This document shows, piece by piece, positions 36,737 to 47,157 of a DNA stretch of 64,000 nucleotides. The first letter of the stretch is position 1. Every line of letters starts with the position of its first letter. The position numbers were made by a program, and so were the translations under genes. This stretch comes from Acinetobacter sp. C26M (GTDB lineage Bacteria > Pseudomonadota > Gammaproteobacteria > Pseudomonadales > Moraxellaceae): positions 930,001 through 994,000 of the forward strand of contig NZ_CP098478.1 in NCBI RefSeq assembly GCF_023702675.1. The letters run 5' to 3'. Below the pieces are notes generated by a model. The model saw only the letters and a list, made by a program, of their open reading frames with translations, did not search any database and was not told the origin of the DNA.

Positions 36737-37807
36737 TCATTCTGCTTTTTTATCCAATTGATCATATTCTTGCAAAGTTTGCTGCCATTGCTTCACTTTG
36801 ACTTGTTTTCGAATTGCTTCAAGGCTTTCAAATACCACTGATTCAACCAATTCTTCTAGGTATTGATTGTCGATGTTTAATTCACTTACTTTTTCCGCAA
36901 TGTATTGGTAGTTTTCATTGGGCCGTTGTGCTGAGCCTGCTGTAAACGGTTCAATCAAACCAGCACTAATATTTTCGCCTAAGCGTTGTCCAATACTTTG
37001 TATCTGCTGTTCGATTCGCCCACCAACAATTGGGATGAGTCTGAGCAATTGGGTTAGCTCTGGAGTGTCTTCAATGGCTTGATTGACAATGACACCTACT
37101 TTTTGCGTAATCAAAGGCTGCTGCTGTTGCAAAGCACTTGCAAGAGATTCTTGCAACATCGATGCCAAGGTTACGGTAAAAAGTTGGCGATGGTGATCGA
37201 CTAAATCATGAATAATTTTTTTATGGCTTGAACTGGTCTCAAGTTCATGTCGTATACCATCAATGACTGTAATGACCACACGATCAGAAAGTTCTTCCAT
37301 AATTACACGATAATAGAAAATCGCTTTAATACGAATGCCATCGGGTACGACTTTATAACCAAGCTCATGTAAACGATACGCAATGATGCCTGCACGGAAT
37401 AAACGCAGAAATCGGAAATGCGGAATAATTGCCACAATTTCGTACCAGTGGATAAACGGAAAGAACCACCAGCGCGCATGATGCTTTTGTACAATAGAGA
37501 GAAACCAGCGAATTGATAGTTCAGCAATCAAAAAGATGATAAACCAAGCTTCGGTAGTGATGACCCAAGGGTGTAAATAAGTACGATAGAAATCAAGCAC
37601 ATTCGTGAGGTGAATGGTATTAAAAAACCATGCACCAATATTACTCATCAAGAAAAAGTTCATGCCTAAGCAGAACAAATTAAAAACAATAATAAACACC
37701 ATGAAAATGTCATAGACTAAGAACAGCTTGAAGAACTTGCTGCTCGGATTGACATAGTTATATTTAGAGTTTTTTCCTGAGTCCTGCTGGGTCATGTTTG
37801 TACTCAA
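36737..37807 (-). CDS. Membrane protein with voltage-sensor-like helices but no visible pore
   Basis: A 356-residue protein. The first 160 residues have three or four hydrophobic helices, ending with FRFLRLFRAGIIAYRLHELG. There, arginines recur every three to four residues as in the S4 helix of voltage-gated ion channels. ELSIRWFLSI before it resembles S3. No S5, pore loop or S6 follows. Instead there are about 190 soluble residues, helical and Gln-rich (SALQQQQPLITQKVG; IPIVGGRIEQQIQSIGQRLG). It resembles proteins labelled ion transporter, but channel function is doubtful. It starts 12 bp from the stop of the acyltransferase, so the two are probably co-transcribed. Confidence 0.65.
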   Translation of the reverse strand: MSTNMTQQDSGKNSKYNYVNPSSKFFKLFLVYDIFMVFIIVFNLFCLGMNFFLMSNIGAWFFNTIHLTNVLDFYRTYLHPWVITTEAWFIIFLIAELSIRWFLSIVQKHHARWWFFPFIHWYEIVAIIPHFRFLRLFRAGIIAYRLHELGYKVVPDGIRIKAIFYYRVIMEELSDRVVITVIDGIRHELETSSSHKKIIHDLVDHHRQLFTVTLASMLQESLASALQQQQPLITQKVGVIVNQAIEDTPELTQLLRLIPIVGGRIEQQIQSIGQRLGENISAGLIEPFTAGSAQRPNENYQYIAEKVSELNIDNQYLEELVESVVFESLEAIRKQVKVKQWQQTLQEYDQLDKKAE

Positions 37808-37819
37808 TCCCTAATGAGA

Positions 37820-38737
37820 TTATTGATGATACTTGGATTTCATTTGTGAAATCAGTTGGTCTTTTTCAGTCCAGATTTGATCGACCCACTTTTGAAAACG
37901 TTCACGATAAATTGGATCATCTTCATAATTGCCACCGAGCACCCAATCTGGAATCTCTATTTTACGTAAATCAACAGCAATACGTGATACATCACCTAAC
38001 CAAAATTCGCCATAACCGGGTGCACCATCAGGGTACACAATGGTCATATCGACCAATGCATCAATTTGATCACCCAGAATACTGAGCGCCAAGGCTAAAC
38101 CACCAGCTTTGGGTTTGAGTAAATTTTGAAAAGGGGACTGCTGTGCAGCATGTTTTTCAGGAGTAAAGCGAGTGCCTTCTAAATAATTTAATAAAGTAAA
38201 AGGTTGACTGAGTAATTGTTCACAGGCTTTACGCGCTTCGAGCATGTCGCGTGATTTTAGTTCTGGATTTTTTGCAATTTGCTCTTTGCTATGTCGCTTC
38301 ATCATTGGGAAGCCCAATATTTTGAAAGCTTGCCCCACAAAAGGAATAAAAATAAGTTCCCATTTAGTAAAGAAGCGAGTGAGTGGCATACGAGTCAAAC
38401 CAAAATACTGATTCACAGTGGTATCAACCCAGCTTTGATGGTTACACATCATCAGATATCGTCCCTGTAAATTCAGGTCGAGTTGTTCATCAATACTGAT
38501 GTCCCATTGTAAATTTGGCAGAACATTGTCAATCAACCAGTTGTTTACCCCTAACCAACTGTTGGTAATTTGAATATTTGTTTCATCTACTTTTGCAGAT
38601 TGTTTAAATAATTTGGTGAGACCGAGTGCAAGGACGGGCGGACCATGAAAAAAGGTACTGCCAGTAATCACTGAACTAACGGTTAATCCTTTACTGACTT
38701 TTTGCAATAGGGATGCTTTTTTATTAGCGGTAGCCAT
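37820..38737 (-). CDS. PlsC-type acyltransferase (YihG-like)
   Basis: A 305-residue membrane-associated acyltransferase, likely acting on lysophosphatidic acid or a related lysophospholipid at the inner membrane. The NHQSWVD block (HX4D) is the catalytic motif, followed by an RFFTKWELIFIPFVG helix and YLEGTRFT as the substrate-binding EGTR block. The order fits the YihG group, which is longer than PlsC. An ATG at 38782 is also in frame; the ATG at 38737 (MATANKKASLL) is preferred. It is followed by the voltage-sensor-like gene. Confidence 0.83.
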   Translation of the reverse strand: MATANKKASLLQKVSKGLTVSSVITGSTFFHGPPVLALGLTKLFKQSAKVDETNIQITNSWLGVNNWLIDNVLPNLQWDISIDEQLDLNLQGRYLMMCNHQSWVDTTVNQYFGLTRMPLTRFFTKWELIFIPFVGQAFKILGFPMMKRHSKEQIAKNPELKSRDMLEARKACEQLLSQPFTLLNYLEGTRFTPEKHAAQQSPFQNLLKPKAGGLALALSILGDQIDALVDMTIVYPDGAPGYGEFWLGDVSRIAVDLRKIEIPDWVLGGNYEDDPIYRERFQKWVDQIWTEKDQLISQMKSKYHQ

Positions 38738-38782
38738 AAATCGAACCTTGAGTGCATATGTTTGAAAAAAGAGATGTTCCAA

Positions 38783-39127
38783 CTATAAACAACAGATGTT
38801 GAAATACAACTGTATATTTAAAGATATTGACATTTTTTATATATTCAAATGCGTAGATTGGTTTTTATTGGTAAAGAGTCGCGGTAGCCTTGTCAAGTTT
38901 GCGGGTAAATTACATGGTTTTATTTTGTGATGTATTCCTCATTATTGATTTTTTGTGAGATGAGTACAACAATGGAGAAATTATGTTGCTTTGATCAAGT
39001 AAAATGCATCAAAATATTACAAAACTACAAATAAAGTGTTTATTATTAACAAAAAATCAATGGTCTAGCGCCATTTTCTCATTCATCATTTGTCCAGACA
39101 ACAAAATACATAGACAGGAGCAACGCA
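38783..39127. other. Intergenic region upstream of the OmpA-type lipoprotein gene
   Basis: This 345-bp A+T-rich gap lies between two divergent genes. I see no gene, strong hairpin or clear consensus promoter. CAGGAGC just before position 39128 is the Shine-Dalgarno of the lipoprotein gene. It presumably holds promoters for both flanking genes. Confidence 0.5.
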
Positions 39128-39781
39128 ATGCGTGCATTAGTAATTTCAACACTCGTAGGGGCTGGATTGGTACTTTCTGGTTGCCAAACGACTGGTAATA
39201 ACATCGGTGGCGTAGAATACGATAAAGCAGCTTTAGGTGCATTAATCGGTGCTGCTGCAGGTTATGGTGTTTCTAAGGGTAACGCAAATACAAGTAAGCA
39301 AAACAACCGTGCTGCGGCAATTGGTGCAATTCTTGGTAGTGCTGGTGGTTTGTATCTCGATAATAAAGAGAAAAAATTACGTGAACAAATGGCGGGTACT
39401 GGTGTAGAAGTAGGCCGTAACCCAGATGGTTCTGTACAATTAATCATGCCTGGTAGCATTACGTTTGATACCAACAAATCAAACATCAAACCTAACTTCT
39501 ACGGTACTTTAAACAAAGTAGCGCAAACTTTAGGTGAAGATAACAAGAGTGCGATCCTTGTAACGGGTTATACAGATAACACGGGTAATGATTCAATCAA
39601 CATCCCATTATCTCAAGCACGTGCGCAATCAGTTAAAAACTACTTAGCTGGTCAGGGCATTTCTGGTAGCCGTATTGATGCGCAAGGTTTAGGTTCAGCG
39701 AACCCAATCGCTTCAAACACAACTGCTGCTGGTAAAGAGCAAAACCGCCGTGTAGAAATCAGCATTTATGCTAAACAGTAA
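39128..39781 (+). CDS. OmpA family lipoprotein (YiaD-like)
   Basis: A 217-residue outer-membrane lipoprotein. The signal peptide ends in LVLSGC, acylated at Cys19. A glycine-rich region, GALIGAAAGYGVSKGNANTS and AAIGAILGSAGGLYLDNK, looks like two glycine-zipper segments. The C-terminal OmpA domain (about 100-215) binds peptidoglycan, with the motif TGYTDNTGNDSINIPLSQAR and the final NRRVEISI. This layout matches YiaD. It has its own terminator, so it is monocistronic. Confidence 0.9.
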   Translation: MRALVISTLVGAGLVLSGCQTTGNNIGGVEYDKAALGALIGAAAGYGVSKGNANTSKQNNRAAAIGAILGSAGGLYLDNKEKKLREQMAGTGVEVGRNPDGSVQLIMPGSITFDTNKSNIKPNFYGTLNKVAQTLGEDNKSAILVTGYTDNTGNDSINIPLSQARAQSVKNYLAGQGISGSRIDAQGLGSANPIASNTTAAGKEQNRRVEISIYAKQ

Positions 39782-39796
39782 TTTTTACTGATTTCT

Positions 39797-39825
39797 AAAA
39801 ACCACCTTCGGGTGGTTTTTTTATT
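39797..39825 (+). terminator. Terminator of the OmpA-type lipoprotein gene
   Basis: AAAACCACC / GGTGGTTTT stem with a TTCG tetraloop and T7 tail. Confidence 0.92.
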
Positions 39826-39977
39826 GCATATAAAAATAGACGACAAACTGTGTCGCTATTAAAAATTGAAACATCATAATTTATACATATCCCTAGATTT
39901 ACTATTGGGATTCTAAAACAGAGATGTCTATAATTGTGCTCGAAAAAACAGGCTCGGAAACGAGAGAGGTATAACCA

Positions 39978-42017
39978 ATGTCATCTGCCAGTCAACTTAA
40001 TGACAAACAACTTGAGGCCATGAAATATGTTCAGGGGCCATTGTTGGTACTTGCAGGTGCAGGTTCAGGTAAAACCTCTGTAATTACCCGAAAAGTTGCT
40101 TTTTTGGTACAGCAGTGTGGAATTCCTGCCTATCGTATTACTGCGATGACCTTTACCAATAAAGCTGCGCGTGAAATGAAAGAGCGTGTCGGAAAACTGC
40201 TCTCACGTGAAGAAGCAAAAGGACTTTCGGTTTCGACTTTCCATACCTTTGGTTTAAATTTACTCCGTTTAGAATTAAAACATCTGCCGCTTAAAAACAA
40301 TTTCTCAATTTTAGATGCTGATGACTGCAAACGAATTTTGATGGATTTGATGCAGCGTGACAATTTGTCGGGTGCAGAGAGTAAAGAACTGCTTGCTAAG
40401 GCAATGAAGAAAATTTCAGATTGGAAAAATGATCTGATCGTACCTGAACAAGCACACTCAACTTGTGAAACGGTTGAGGATGTCCAATTCGCGCATCTTT
40501 ATCAGCTCTACGAGCGCAATTTACGTGCTTATAACGCCGTTGATTTTGATGATTTGATCGTAATGCCAACACGTTTACTTCAGGAAAATGCTGAAGTCCG
40601 TGATAAATGGCAGAACCGTGTTCGCTATTTATTGGTGGATGAATATCAAGATACCAACACCGCCCAATATACGCTTGTTAAGCTTTTGGTTGGAGTGATG
40701 GGGCAGTTTACTGCTGTAGGTGATGATGACCAATCCATTTATGCTTGGCGTGGTGCAAAGCCTGAAAACATGGCTTTATTGAAAGATGATTTCCATAATC
40801 TCAAAGTAATCAAGCTGGAGCAGAACTATCGTTCAACCAGCCGTATCTTAAAAGCTGCCAATGCCGTGATTGAAAATAATCCACATATTTTCGATAAAAA
40901 ATTGTGGAGTGATAAAGGTCACGGTGAAACCATTCGTGTCATCACCTGTTTAAATGATGATGATGAAGCAGAACGTGTGGTGAAAGACTTGATCACACAT
41001 AAGCTGATGAATGGTAAGAACTGGAAAGATTATGCAGTGCTGTATCGCGGTAACTTTCAGGCCCGTGTGATTGAAACCCAACTGCGTCAGATGCAAATTC
41101 CGTATAAATTATCGGGTGGTCAATCCTTCTTCGCACGCGCTGAGATTAAGGATGTGATGAGCTATTTACGTCTTATCATTAACCCTGAAGATGACAGCGC
41201 ATTCTTACGTATTATTAATACCCCAAAGCGTGCTATTGGTCCTGTGACTTTAGAAAAATTAGGTTTATTTGCACAGGAAAATACGCTGTCTTTGCTGACT
41301 GCATCTTCAGATCAACGCTTAAGTATGGTATTGCCGAAAAAAGCTGCGACTCAATTACATGAGTTTGCTGATTTCATCGCGACATTTACACGTGAGCTTT
41401 TAGACGATGATGAGCCGATGCCAAAGGTTCGTCAGATGATCAACGAAGCAGGCTATATCGATTATATTCGTGAACAGGCTGCGACACCTGCACAAGAGAA
41501 GACCAAACTCGACAGTATTGAAAGCTTGTATAGCAGTATTCAAAATCTATTGAATCGTACCGATGATGTAGATGAGAAAAATATTGAAAGTGTGATTCGT
41601 AAGCTGGTACTGCTGGATATGCTTGAGCAGCAGCAGGAAGAAGAAGACACTGATAAAGTGAATTTATTAACTTTGCATGCTGCGAAAGGTTTGGAGTTCC
41701 CTTATGTGTATATGATTGGCTTGGAAGAAGAGCTATTGCCACATAAGAACTCGATTGCATCAGAAACGATCGAGGAAGAACGCCGTTTGATGTATGTGGG
41801 CATTACCCGTGCTCGTCAGGGTTTGACCCTAACTTTGGCAGAGCAACGTAAAAATGGCGGGCAAATGCGTCAAATGACACCAAGTCGTTTCTTGGATGAA
41901 ATGCCGCAAGATGATTTGGAATGGCATGGCCGTAAAAAGAAACTGGCACCCAATGTCGATCCAAAAGAACAAGCTCAGCAATACCTTGCCAATTTAAAAG
42001 CATTGTTGAAACGTTAA
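39978..42017 (+). CDS. rep: ATP-dependent DNA helicase Rep
   Basis: A superfamily 1A helicase that moves 3' to 5' on DNA and helps replication forks past bound proteins. The 679-residue protein has Walker A LAGAGSGKTS, motif Ia MTFTNKAAREMKERV, Walker B LLVDEYQDTN, GDDDQSIYAWRGA, motif IV EQNYRS and motif V LLTLHAAKGLEFPYVYMIG. Its length and the GDDDQSIYAWRGA form of motif III are closer to Rep than to UvrD. It ends 23 bp before dut. Confidence 0.93.
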   Translation: MSSASQLNDKQLEAMKYVQGPLLVLAGAGSGKTSVITRKVAFLVQQCGIPAYRITAMTFTNKAAREMKERVGKLLSREEAKGLSVSTFHTFGLNLLRLELKHLPLKNNFSILDADDCKRILMDLMQRDNLSGAESKELLAKAMKKISDWKNDLIVPEQAHSTCETVEDVQFAHLYQLYERNLRAYNAVDFDDLIVMPTRLLQENAEVRDKWQNRVRYLLVDEYQDTNTAQYTLVKLLVGVMGQFTAVGDDDQSIYAWRGAKPENMALLKDDFHNLKVIKLEQNYRSTSRILKAANAVIENNPHIFDKKLWSDKGHGETIRVITCLNDDDEAERVVKDLITHKLMNGKNWKDYAVLYRGNFQARVIETQLRQMQIPYKLSGGQSFFARAEIKDVMSYLRLIINPEDDSAFLRIINTPKRAIGPVTLEKLGLFAQENTLSLLTASSDQRLSMVLPKKAATQLHEFADFIATFTRELLDDDEPMPKVRQMINEAGYIDYIREQAATPAQEKTKLDSIESLYSSIQNLLNRTDDVDEKNIESVIRKLVLLDMLEQQQEEEDTDKVNLLTLHAAKGLEFPYVYMIGLEEELLPHKNSIASETIEEERRLMYVGITRARQGLTLTLAEQRKNGGQMRQMTPSRFLDEMPQDDLEWHGRKKKLAPNVDPKEQAQQYLANLKALLKR

Positions 42018-42040
42018 GAAATTGTAAGTAGGAAATTTTA

Positions 42041-42493
42041 ATGAAAGTTCAAGTTAAAGTATTAGATACACGTTTAGGTCAAGAGTGGGCTTTACCTTCT
42101 TATGCAACCACGGGTTCAGCTGGTTTAGATTTACGCGCATGTTTAGATGAAGCGATTGATATTGCTGCAGGTGAGACTGTTTTAGTGAAAACAGGTTTGG
42201 CGATCTATATTGAAGATCCAAATTTTGCGGGTTTAATTCTACCTCGTTCAGGCCTCGGTCATAAACATGGGATTGTATTAGGTAATTTGGTTGGTTTGAT
42301 TGATTCTGATTACCAAGGCGAGTTGATGGTATCAGTTTGGAATCGTGGACAAAATAGTTTCCGTTTAGAACCAGGTGAGCGTTTAGCTCAATATGTATTG
42401 GTTCCAGTGGTTCAAGCAGAATTTGAACAAGTAGACGAATTCGTTGCGACTGAGCGTGGAGCAGGTGGTTTTGGTCATACTGGGAAACAATAA
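42041..42493 (+). CDS. dut: Deoxyuridine 5'-triphosphate nucleotidohydrolase
   Basis: Hydrolyses dUTP to dUMP and pyrophosphate, keeping uracil out of DNA and feeding dTMP synthesis. The 150-residue trimeric dUTPase shows all five motifs in order: [50 protein letters not shown] and [12 protein letters not shown]. It is 23 bp behind rep, so probably in the same transcript. Confidence 0.96.
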   Translation: MKVQVKVLDTRLGQEWALPSYATTGSAGLDLRACLDEAIDIAAGETVLVKTGLAIYIEDPNFAGLILPRSGLGHKHGIVLGNLVGLIDSDYQGELMVSVWNRGQNSFRLEPGERLAQYVLVPVVQAEFEQVDEFVATERGAGGFGHTGKQ

Positions 42494-42516
42494 GATTTTT
42501 CAGTAATTATCACTTT

Positions 42517-42553
42517 AAATGCAATGTTTTGCTGAAAAACGTTGCATTTTTCA
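42517..42553 (+). terminator. Terminator after dut
   Basis: AAATGCAATG / CGTTGCATTT stem (one G-T pair) with a 13-15 nt loop and TTTTTCAT tail. Confidence 0.7.
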
Positions 42554-42688
42554 TATTGATTGTTGCCTTGATATATATTACAAAGCAGCTGACTAATTAT
42601 TTTAATTTTTCTGAATAAGGGTTAATTAATTTCTTAATAGTTTCTGCTTTTTTTATGGATCAAAAGATTATAAAAATAGGGGCTTACA

Positions 42689-44110
42689 GTGAATATACAA
42701 CATACATTTCCTCTGAGTGTTTTCCGTGCCTATGATATTCGCGGAAAGCTAAGTCATTTAACACCAAGTATTATTAGCTCAATTGCTTACGCTTTAGCGT
42801 CACAATATAAAAATGCTCAACAAACGCATGTTGTGATTGGTTATGACGCGCGTTTAACTAGTCCTACCTATGCCAATATCATTCAAAAAATATTCGAAAA
42901 ACAGGGTCTACAAGTCACCAACATTGGATGTTGTTCATCCCCGATGATGTATTACATTGCTCGTGATTTTGGTGGTAATGGGGTGATGGTCACAGCAAGT
43001 CATAATCCGAAATCGGATAATGGTATTAAATGGATTTTAAAAGGTGAGCCACCAACACCAGAAACGATTCAACAGGTGGGGCAGTTTGCACAAGTGTCTA
43101 TACCTAATCTTGAAGATATTCTGCATTTGAAAAATACTGCACATCAAATTGTTCCCCAATATTGTTTGCAATATCAGGATGCCTTGATAAGTGATATTCA
43201 GTTAACACGACCATTAAAAGTCGTTCTAGATGGATTACACGGTTCAGCAGGGCGTTGCGCCAAACTGGTTTTAGAAAAACTGGGTTGTGAGGTGATTGCT
43301 TTACGCTGTGAAGCAAATGGACATTTTCCTGATCACGCACCAGACCCGTCGCATGCAGAACATTTAATAAAGTTACAAGCCGCTATTGTTGCCGAAAAAG
43401 CTGATCTTGGGATTGCATTGGATGGTGACGGCGATCGTGTCGTTTTACTCGACGAGAATGCACATATTATTAGTCCTGACCGCCTACTGTCTTTATTTGC
43501 ACAGATGTGCTTACAGCAGCACCCGCATAAAGAAATTGTGTTTGATGTGAAGTGTTCGCGGATGGTGGCGGATACCGTACAGGGGTTGGAAGGTCAAGCC
43601 AAAATGATTCGTACGGGCAGTAGCTTCTTGCGTGCTTATTTATCGCAATCAAAAGGTTTTGCCGTATTTGGTGGTGAATATGCAGGTCACTATGTTTTTA
43701 ATGATGGGCGTGGCTTTGGTTATGACGATGGTTTGTATGCAGCACTACGTGTGATGGAATATTTAACCCAAACCAACGCAGCGACCATGTCTGAGTTATT
43801 GGCTACTTACCCAGAACGTTATTGCACAGAAGATACCTATATCAGCACGTATGATGCCGATCCTAAGCAGGTTTTAAATGATATTGAAATTTTAAGTCAT
43901 CGTTTAGGCGCCCGTTTAAGTAAAATTGATGGTGTAAGACTTGATTTTGACGATGGATTTGGCATTATTCGAGCATCAAATACTGGTGAATATTTTACCG
44001 TCCGTTTTGATGCTGATAATCAGAACCGATTAATTGAAATTCGTCAGAAGTTTGTTTCTATGTTGCAAGATCAATATCCACAAATTGCACAAGAACTCGC
44101 ACAGGCCTAA
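42689..44110 (+). CDS. Phosphomannomutase/phosphoglucomutase (AlgC type)
   Basis: Interconverts hexose 6- and 1-phosphates and so feeds nucleotide-sugar synthesis for surface polysaccharide. The 473-residue protein has the phosphoserine loop VMVTASHNPKSDNGIKW, the metal loop ALDGDGDRVVLLDE and the sugar-binding loop FGGEYAGHYVF. A phosphate-binding loop, RASNTGEYFTVRF, lies at the C terminus. The length and loop forms fit the dual-specificity AlgC/PMM-PGM group. The start is GTG at 42689. It lies between dut and argB; argB begins 12 bp later. Confidence 0.9.
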   Translation: MNIQHTFPLSVFRAYDIRGKLSHLTPSIISSIAYALASQYKNAQQTHVVIGYDARLTSPTYANIIQKIFEKQGLQVTNIGCCSSPMMYYIARDFGGNGVMVTASHNPKSDNGIKWILKGEPPTPETIQQVGQFAQVSIPNLEDILHLKNTAHQIVPQYCLQYQDALISDIQLTRPLKVVLDGLHGSAGRCAKLVLEKLGCEVIALRCEANGHFPDHAPDPSHAEHLIKLQAAIVAEKADLGIALDGDGDRVVLLDENAHIISPDRLLSLFAQMCLQQHPHKEIVFDVKCSRMVADTVQGLEGQAKMIRTGSSFLRAYLSQSKGFAVFGGEYAGHYVFNDGRGFGYDDGLYAALRVMEYLTQTNAATMSELLATYPERYCTEDTYISTYDADPKQVLNDIEILSHRLGARLSKIDGVRLDFDDGFGIIRASNTGEYFTVRFDADNQNRLIEIRQKFVSMLQDQYPQIAQELAQA

Positions 44111-45022
<912 letters not shown>

Positions 45023-45040
45023 TTTATTCTATTGATTTTA

Positions 45041-45068
45041 AAAGAGACCCCTCGAGGTCTCTTTTTTT
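45041..45068 (+). terminator. Terminator of argB
   Basis: AAAGAGACC / GGTCTCTTT stem with a CCTCGA loop and T7 tail. Confidence 0.92.
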
Positions 45069-45149
45069 CGTCATCAGTTGTTCATGTTTTAGTCATTGCA
45101 GTGTCATTTAAGCGCTTTAAGGTGAACCTAGCCATAAGGAGCTTTCATT

Positions 45150-45926
45150 ATGCTAGAAAAATTAAATCAATATCGCCAGACATTGACTTTACCCCTACGC
45201 CACAAGCCAGCTCAAAATCAATTCCGTTTTGAATGGGTGGATAATTTAAAAGAATTACAAGAAGTACAACGCTTTAGAGCAACACAATTTAGCCATCAGT
45301 TTGGGATGCGCTTTGAAGACGGTTTAGACCAAGACTTATATGATTTTGGTTGCGAGCACGCGGTATTACGTGAAAAATGGACAGGCGAAATTGTAGCCTA
45401 TACGCGCCTTAAATTGTTCCAAGGTCATGAAATTGGACAGAGTTACAGTGCTCAAGAATTTGAAATCGTTCCTCAATTTTCTCATTTACCGAGTATTCTC
45501 GAGATTGGACGAACTTGTGTTCATCCAAAGTTCCGTTCGGGTAAAGCACTATCAATGCTATGGTTGAACCTGACGCCTAAAGTATTGTGGTCTATGCGTG
45601 CCAAGTATTTAATGGGCTGTGTCAGTATTCATTTAGAAGATAATTTGGCACGTGCTTATTACACCCATCGTCAGATTCAACAGCTAGGCGAGCATCAGAC
45701 TATAGATATTCGTTCAAAACGTAGCTTTGAACCAGAACGTCCTGATTATAGTTTCCCGCAAGATGAACGCATGCCAAAACTGTTTCAGACCTATTTGGGA
45801 ATGCAATCGAAACTATCAAAACAAGCGTTCTATGATGAAGATTTTAAATGCTTAGATTATTTCGTTTTCCTTGAGGTGAATAAGATTGCAACCTCTTTTG
45901 TGATGAACAAGATGGTGCAACGTTAG
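45150..45926 (+). CDS. OlsB-like N-acyltransferase (GNAT fold)
   Basis: A 258-residue GNAT protein of the PF13444 group, which includes the ornithine N-acyltransferase OlsB and autoinducer-type acyltransferases that take acyl chains from acyl-ACP. Typical elements are QRFRATQFSHQFGMRFE, the acidic DQDLYDFGCEHAVL and ILEIGRTCVHPKFRSGKAL. It has no signal or membrane segment. OlsB would start ornithine-lipid synthesis and needs a partner O-acyltransferase (OlsA), which is not adjacent. The substrate is inferred from the family. It is monocistronic, after the argB terminator. Confidence 0.75.
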   Translation: MLEKLNQYRQTLTLPLRHKPAQNQFRFEWVDNLKELQEVQRFRATQFSHQFGMRFEDGLDQDLYDFGCEHAVLREKWTGEIVAYTRLKLFQGHEIGQSYSAQEFEIVPQFSHLPSILEIGRTCVHPKFRSGKALSMLWLNLTPKVLWSMRAKYLMGCVSIHLEDNLARAYYTHRQIQQLGEHQTIDIRSKRSFEPERPDYSFPQDERMPKLFQTYLGMQSKLSKQAFYDEDFKCLDYFVFLEVNKIATSFVMNKMVQR

Positions 45927-46025
45927 TGCCTTATCATTCTTAATCTAATAGTGAGCACATATTGAGATTTACAAGCCATCTATCCCTCATGCACAATAGG
46001 CATAGATGTTTGATAGTTTAAAGAT

Positions 46026-46874
46026 ATGTGCCAGCTATTAGGAATGAATTGCGCCACCCCGACAGATATTACTTTTTCTTTTCGTGGGTTTTCACAACGC
46101 GCAGGGGTAACCTCTGATCATTGTGATGGTTTTGGGATCGCTTTTTTTGAAGATAAAGCTTGCCGCTTATTTGTTGATAATCAATCTGCGGTTGAATCTC
46201 CGATTGCTGATCTGATTCGGAATTATCCAATCAAGTCTCGTAACGTCATTGCACATATTCGTAAAGCGACACAGGGAAAAATCAACCTCGAAAATTCACA
46301 TCCCTTTTTGCGTGAGCTATGGGGTAGACATTGGATTTTTGCGCATAATGGCGATTTGCATGACTTCAAACCTACACTGAGTGGGCGATTTGAGCCTGTA
46401 GGTAATACCGACAGTGAACTGGCATTTTGCTATTTATTGGATCAGATGGTTGAAGCATTTGGCTATACAGAACCAAGTTTAGAAGAAATTTTCTCACTGT
46501 TAGAACGTATCTCGCCACAAATTGCAGAGCACGGCACATTTAATTTCTGTCTTTCCAATGGTAAAGCATTATTTAGCTATGCGACGACTAAGTTGCATTG
46601 GTTAGTACGAGAATATCCATTTCAACCTGCACATTTAATTGATCTCGATGTTGAGGTCGATTTTAGTCAAGTCACCACGCCTGAAGATCGCGTTGCAGTG
46701 ATTACGACAGAGCCATTAACACATAATGAGGCATGGACAGCATATCAAGCAGGGGAAATGATTTTATTCCAGCATGGTAAACCGATTCAGCATGCATTGA
46801 CTCGAGTCGAACGCTTAATCCGTGAAGCAGAAAATCCGGCATTAAAACGAGTAACAAAAGCCGATCAATATTAA
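46026..46874 (+). CDS. Class II glutamine amidotransferase (YafJ-like)
   Basis: A 282-residue Ntn-type glutaminase domain. After Met removal, Cys2 is the nucleophile (MCQLLGMNC). Further family features are DHCDGFGIAFFED, the HIRKATQGKINLENSHPF loop and FAHNGDLHDF. There is no synthase domain, as in E. coli YafJ, so the acceptor is unknown. It stands alone, with a 99-bp gap before it and 283 bp of A+T-rich DNA after it. Confidence 0.85.
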   Translation: MCQLLGMNCATPTDITFSFRGFSQRAGVTSDHCDGFGIAFFEDKACRLFVDNQSAVESPIADLIRNYPIKSRNVIAHIRKATQGKINLENSHPFLRELWGRHWIFAHNGDLHDFKPTLSGRFEPVGNTDSELAFCYLLDQMVEAFGYTEPSLEEIFSLLERISPQIAEHGTFNFCLSNGKALFSYATTKLHWLVREYPFQPAHLIDLDVEVDFSQVTTPEDRVAVITTEPLTHNEAWTAYQAGEMILFQHGKPIQHALTRVERLIREAENPALKRVTKADQY

Positions 46875-47157
46875 TATATAAGATATAACTGGAATATATA
46901 TTTAGCAGGATTTTAATGGAATCTGTATGTCTTTTTTTCTAGTTATATCAATAAAATTAGATAGATAATTTTTCTTGTTGGTTAAAAAATACTTGAGTGT
47001 TTTGATTGGTATAAATATTAAAATAAATACAAAACAATGGGTTAATTTATTTATTTGAAAAATATTTAAATTCTGACAAAAATGCTGTGTTTTTATTTAA
47101 TTCATTTGCCGATATTATATCCTTATTCAATAAATCAAATATGGTTTGGGGTTCGAT

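Noticed and set aside
46875..47157. Hidden small gene in the A+T-rich gap before the bacteriohemerythrin gene
   Set aside because: Stops are dense in all frames and no Shine-Dalgarno with an open frame longer than about 20 codons was seen.
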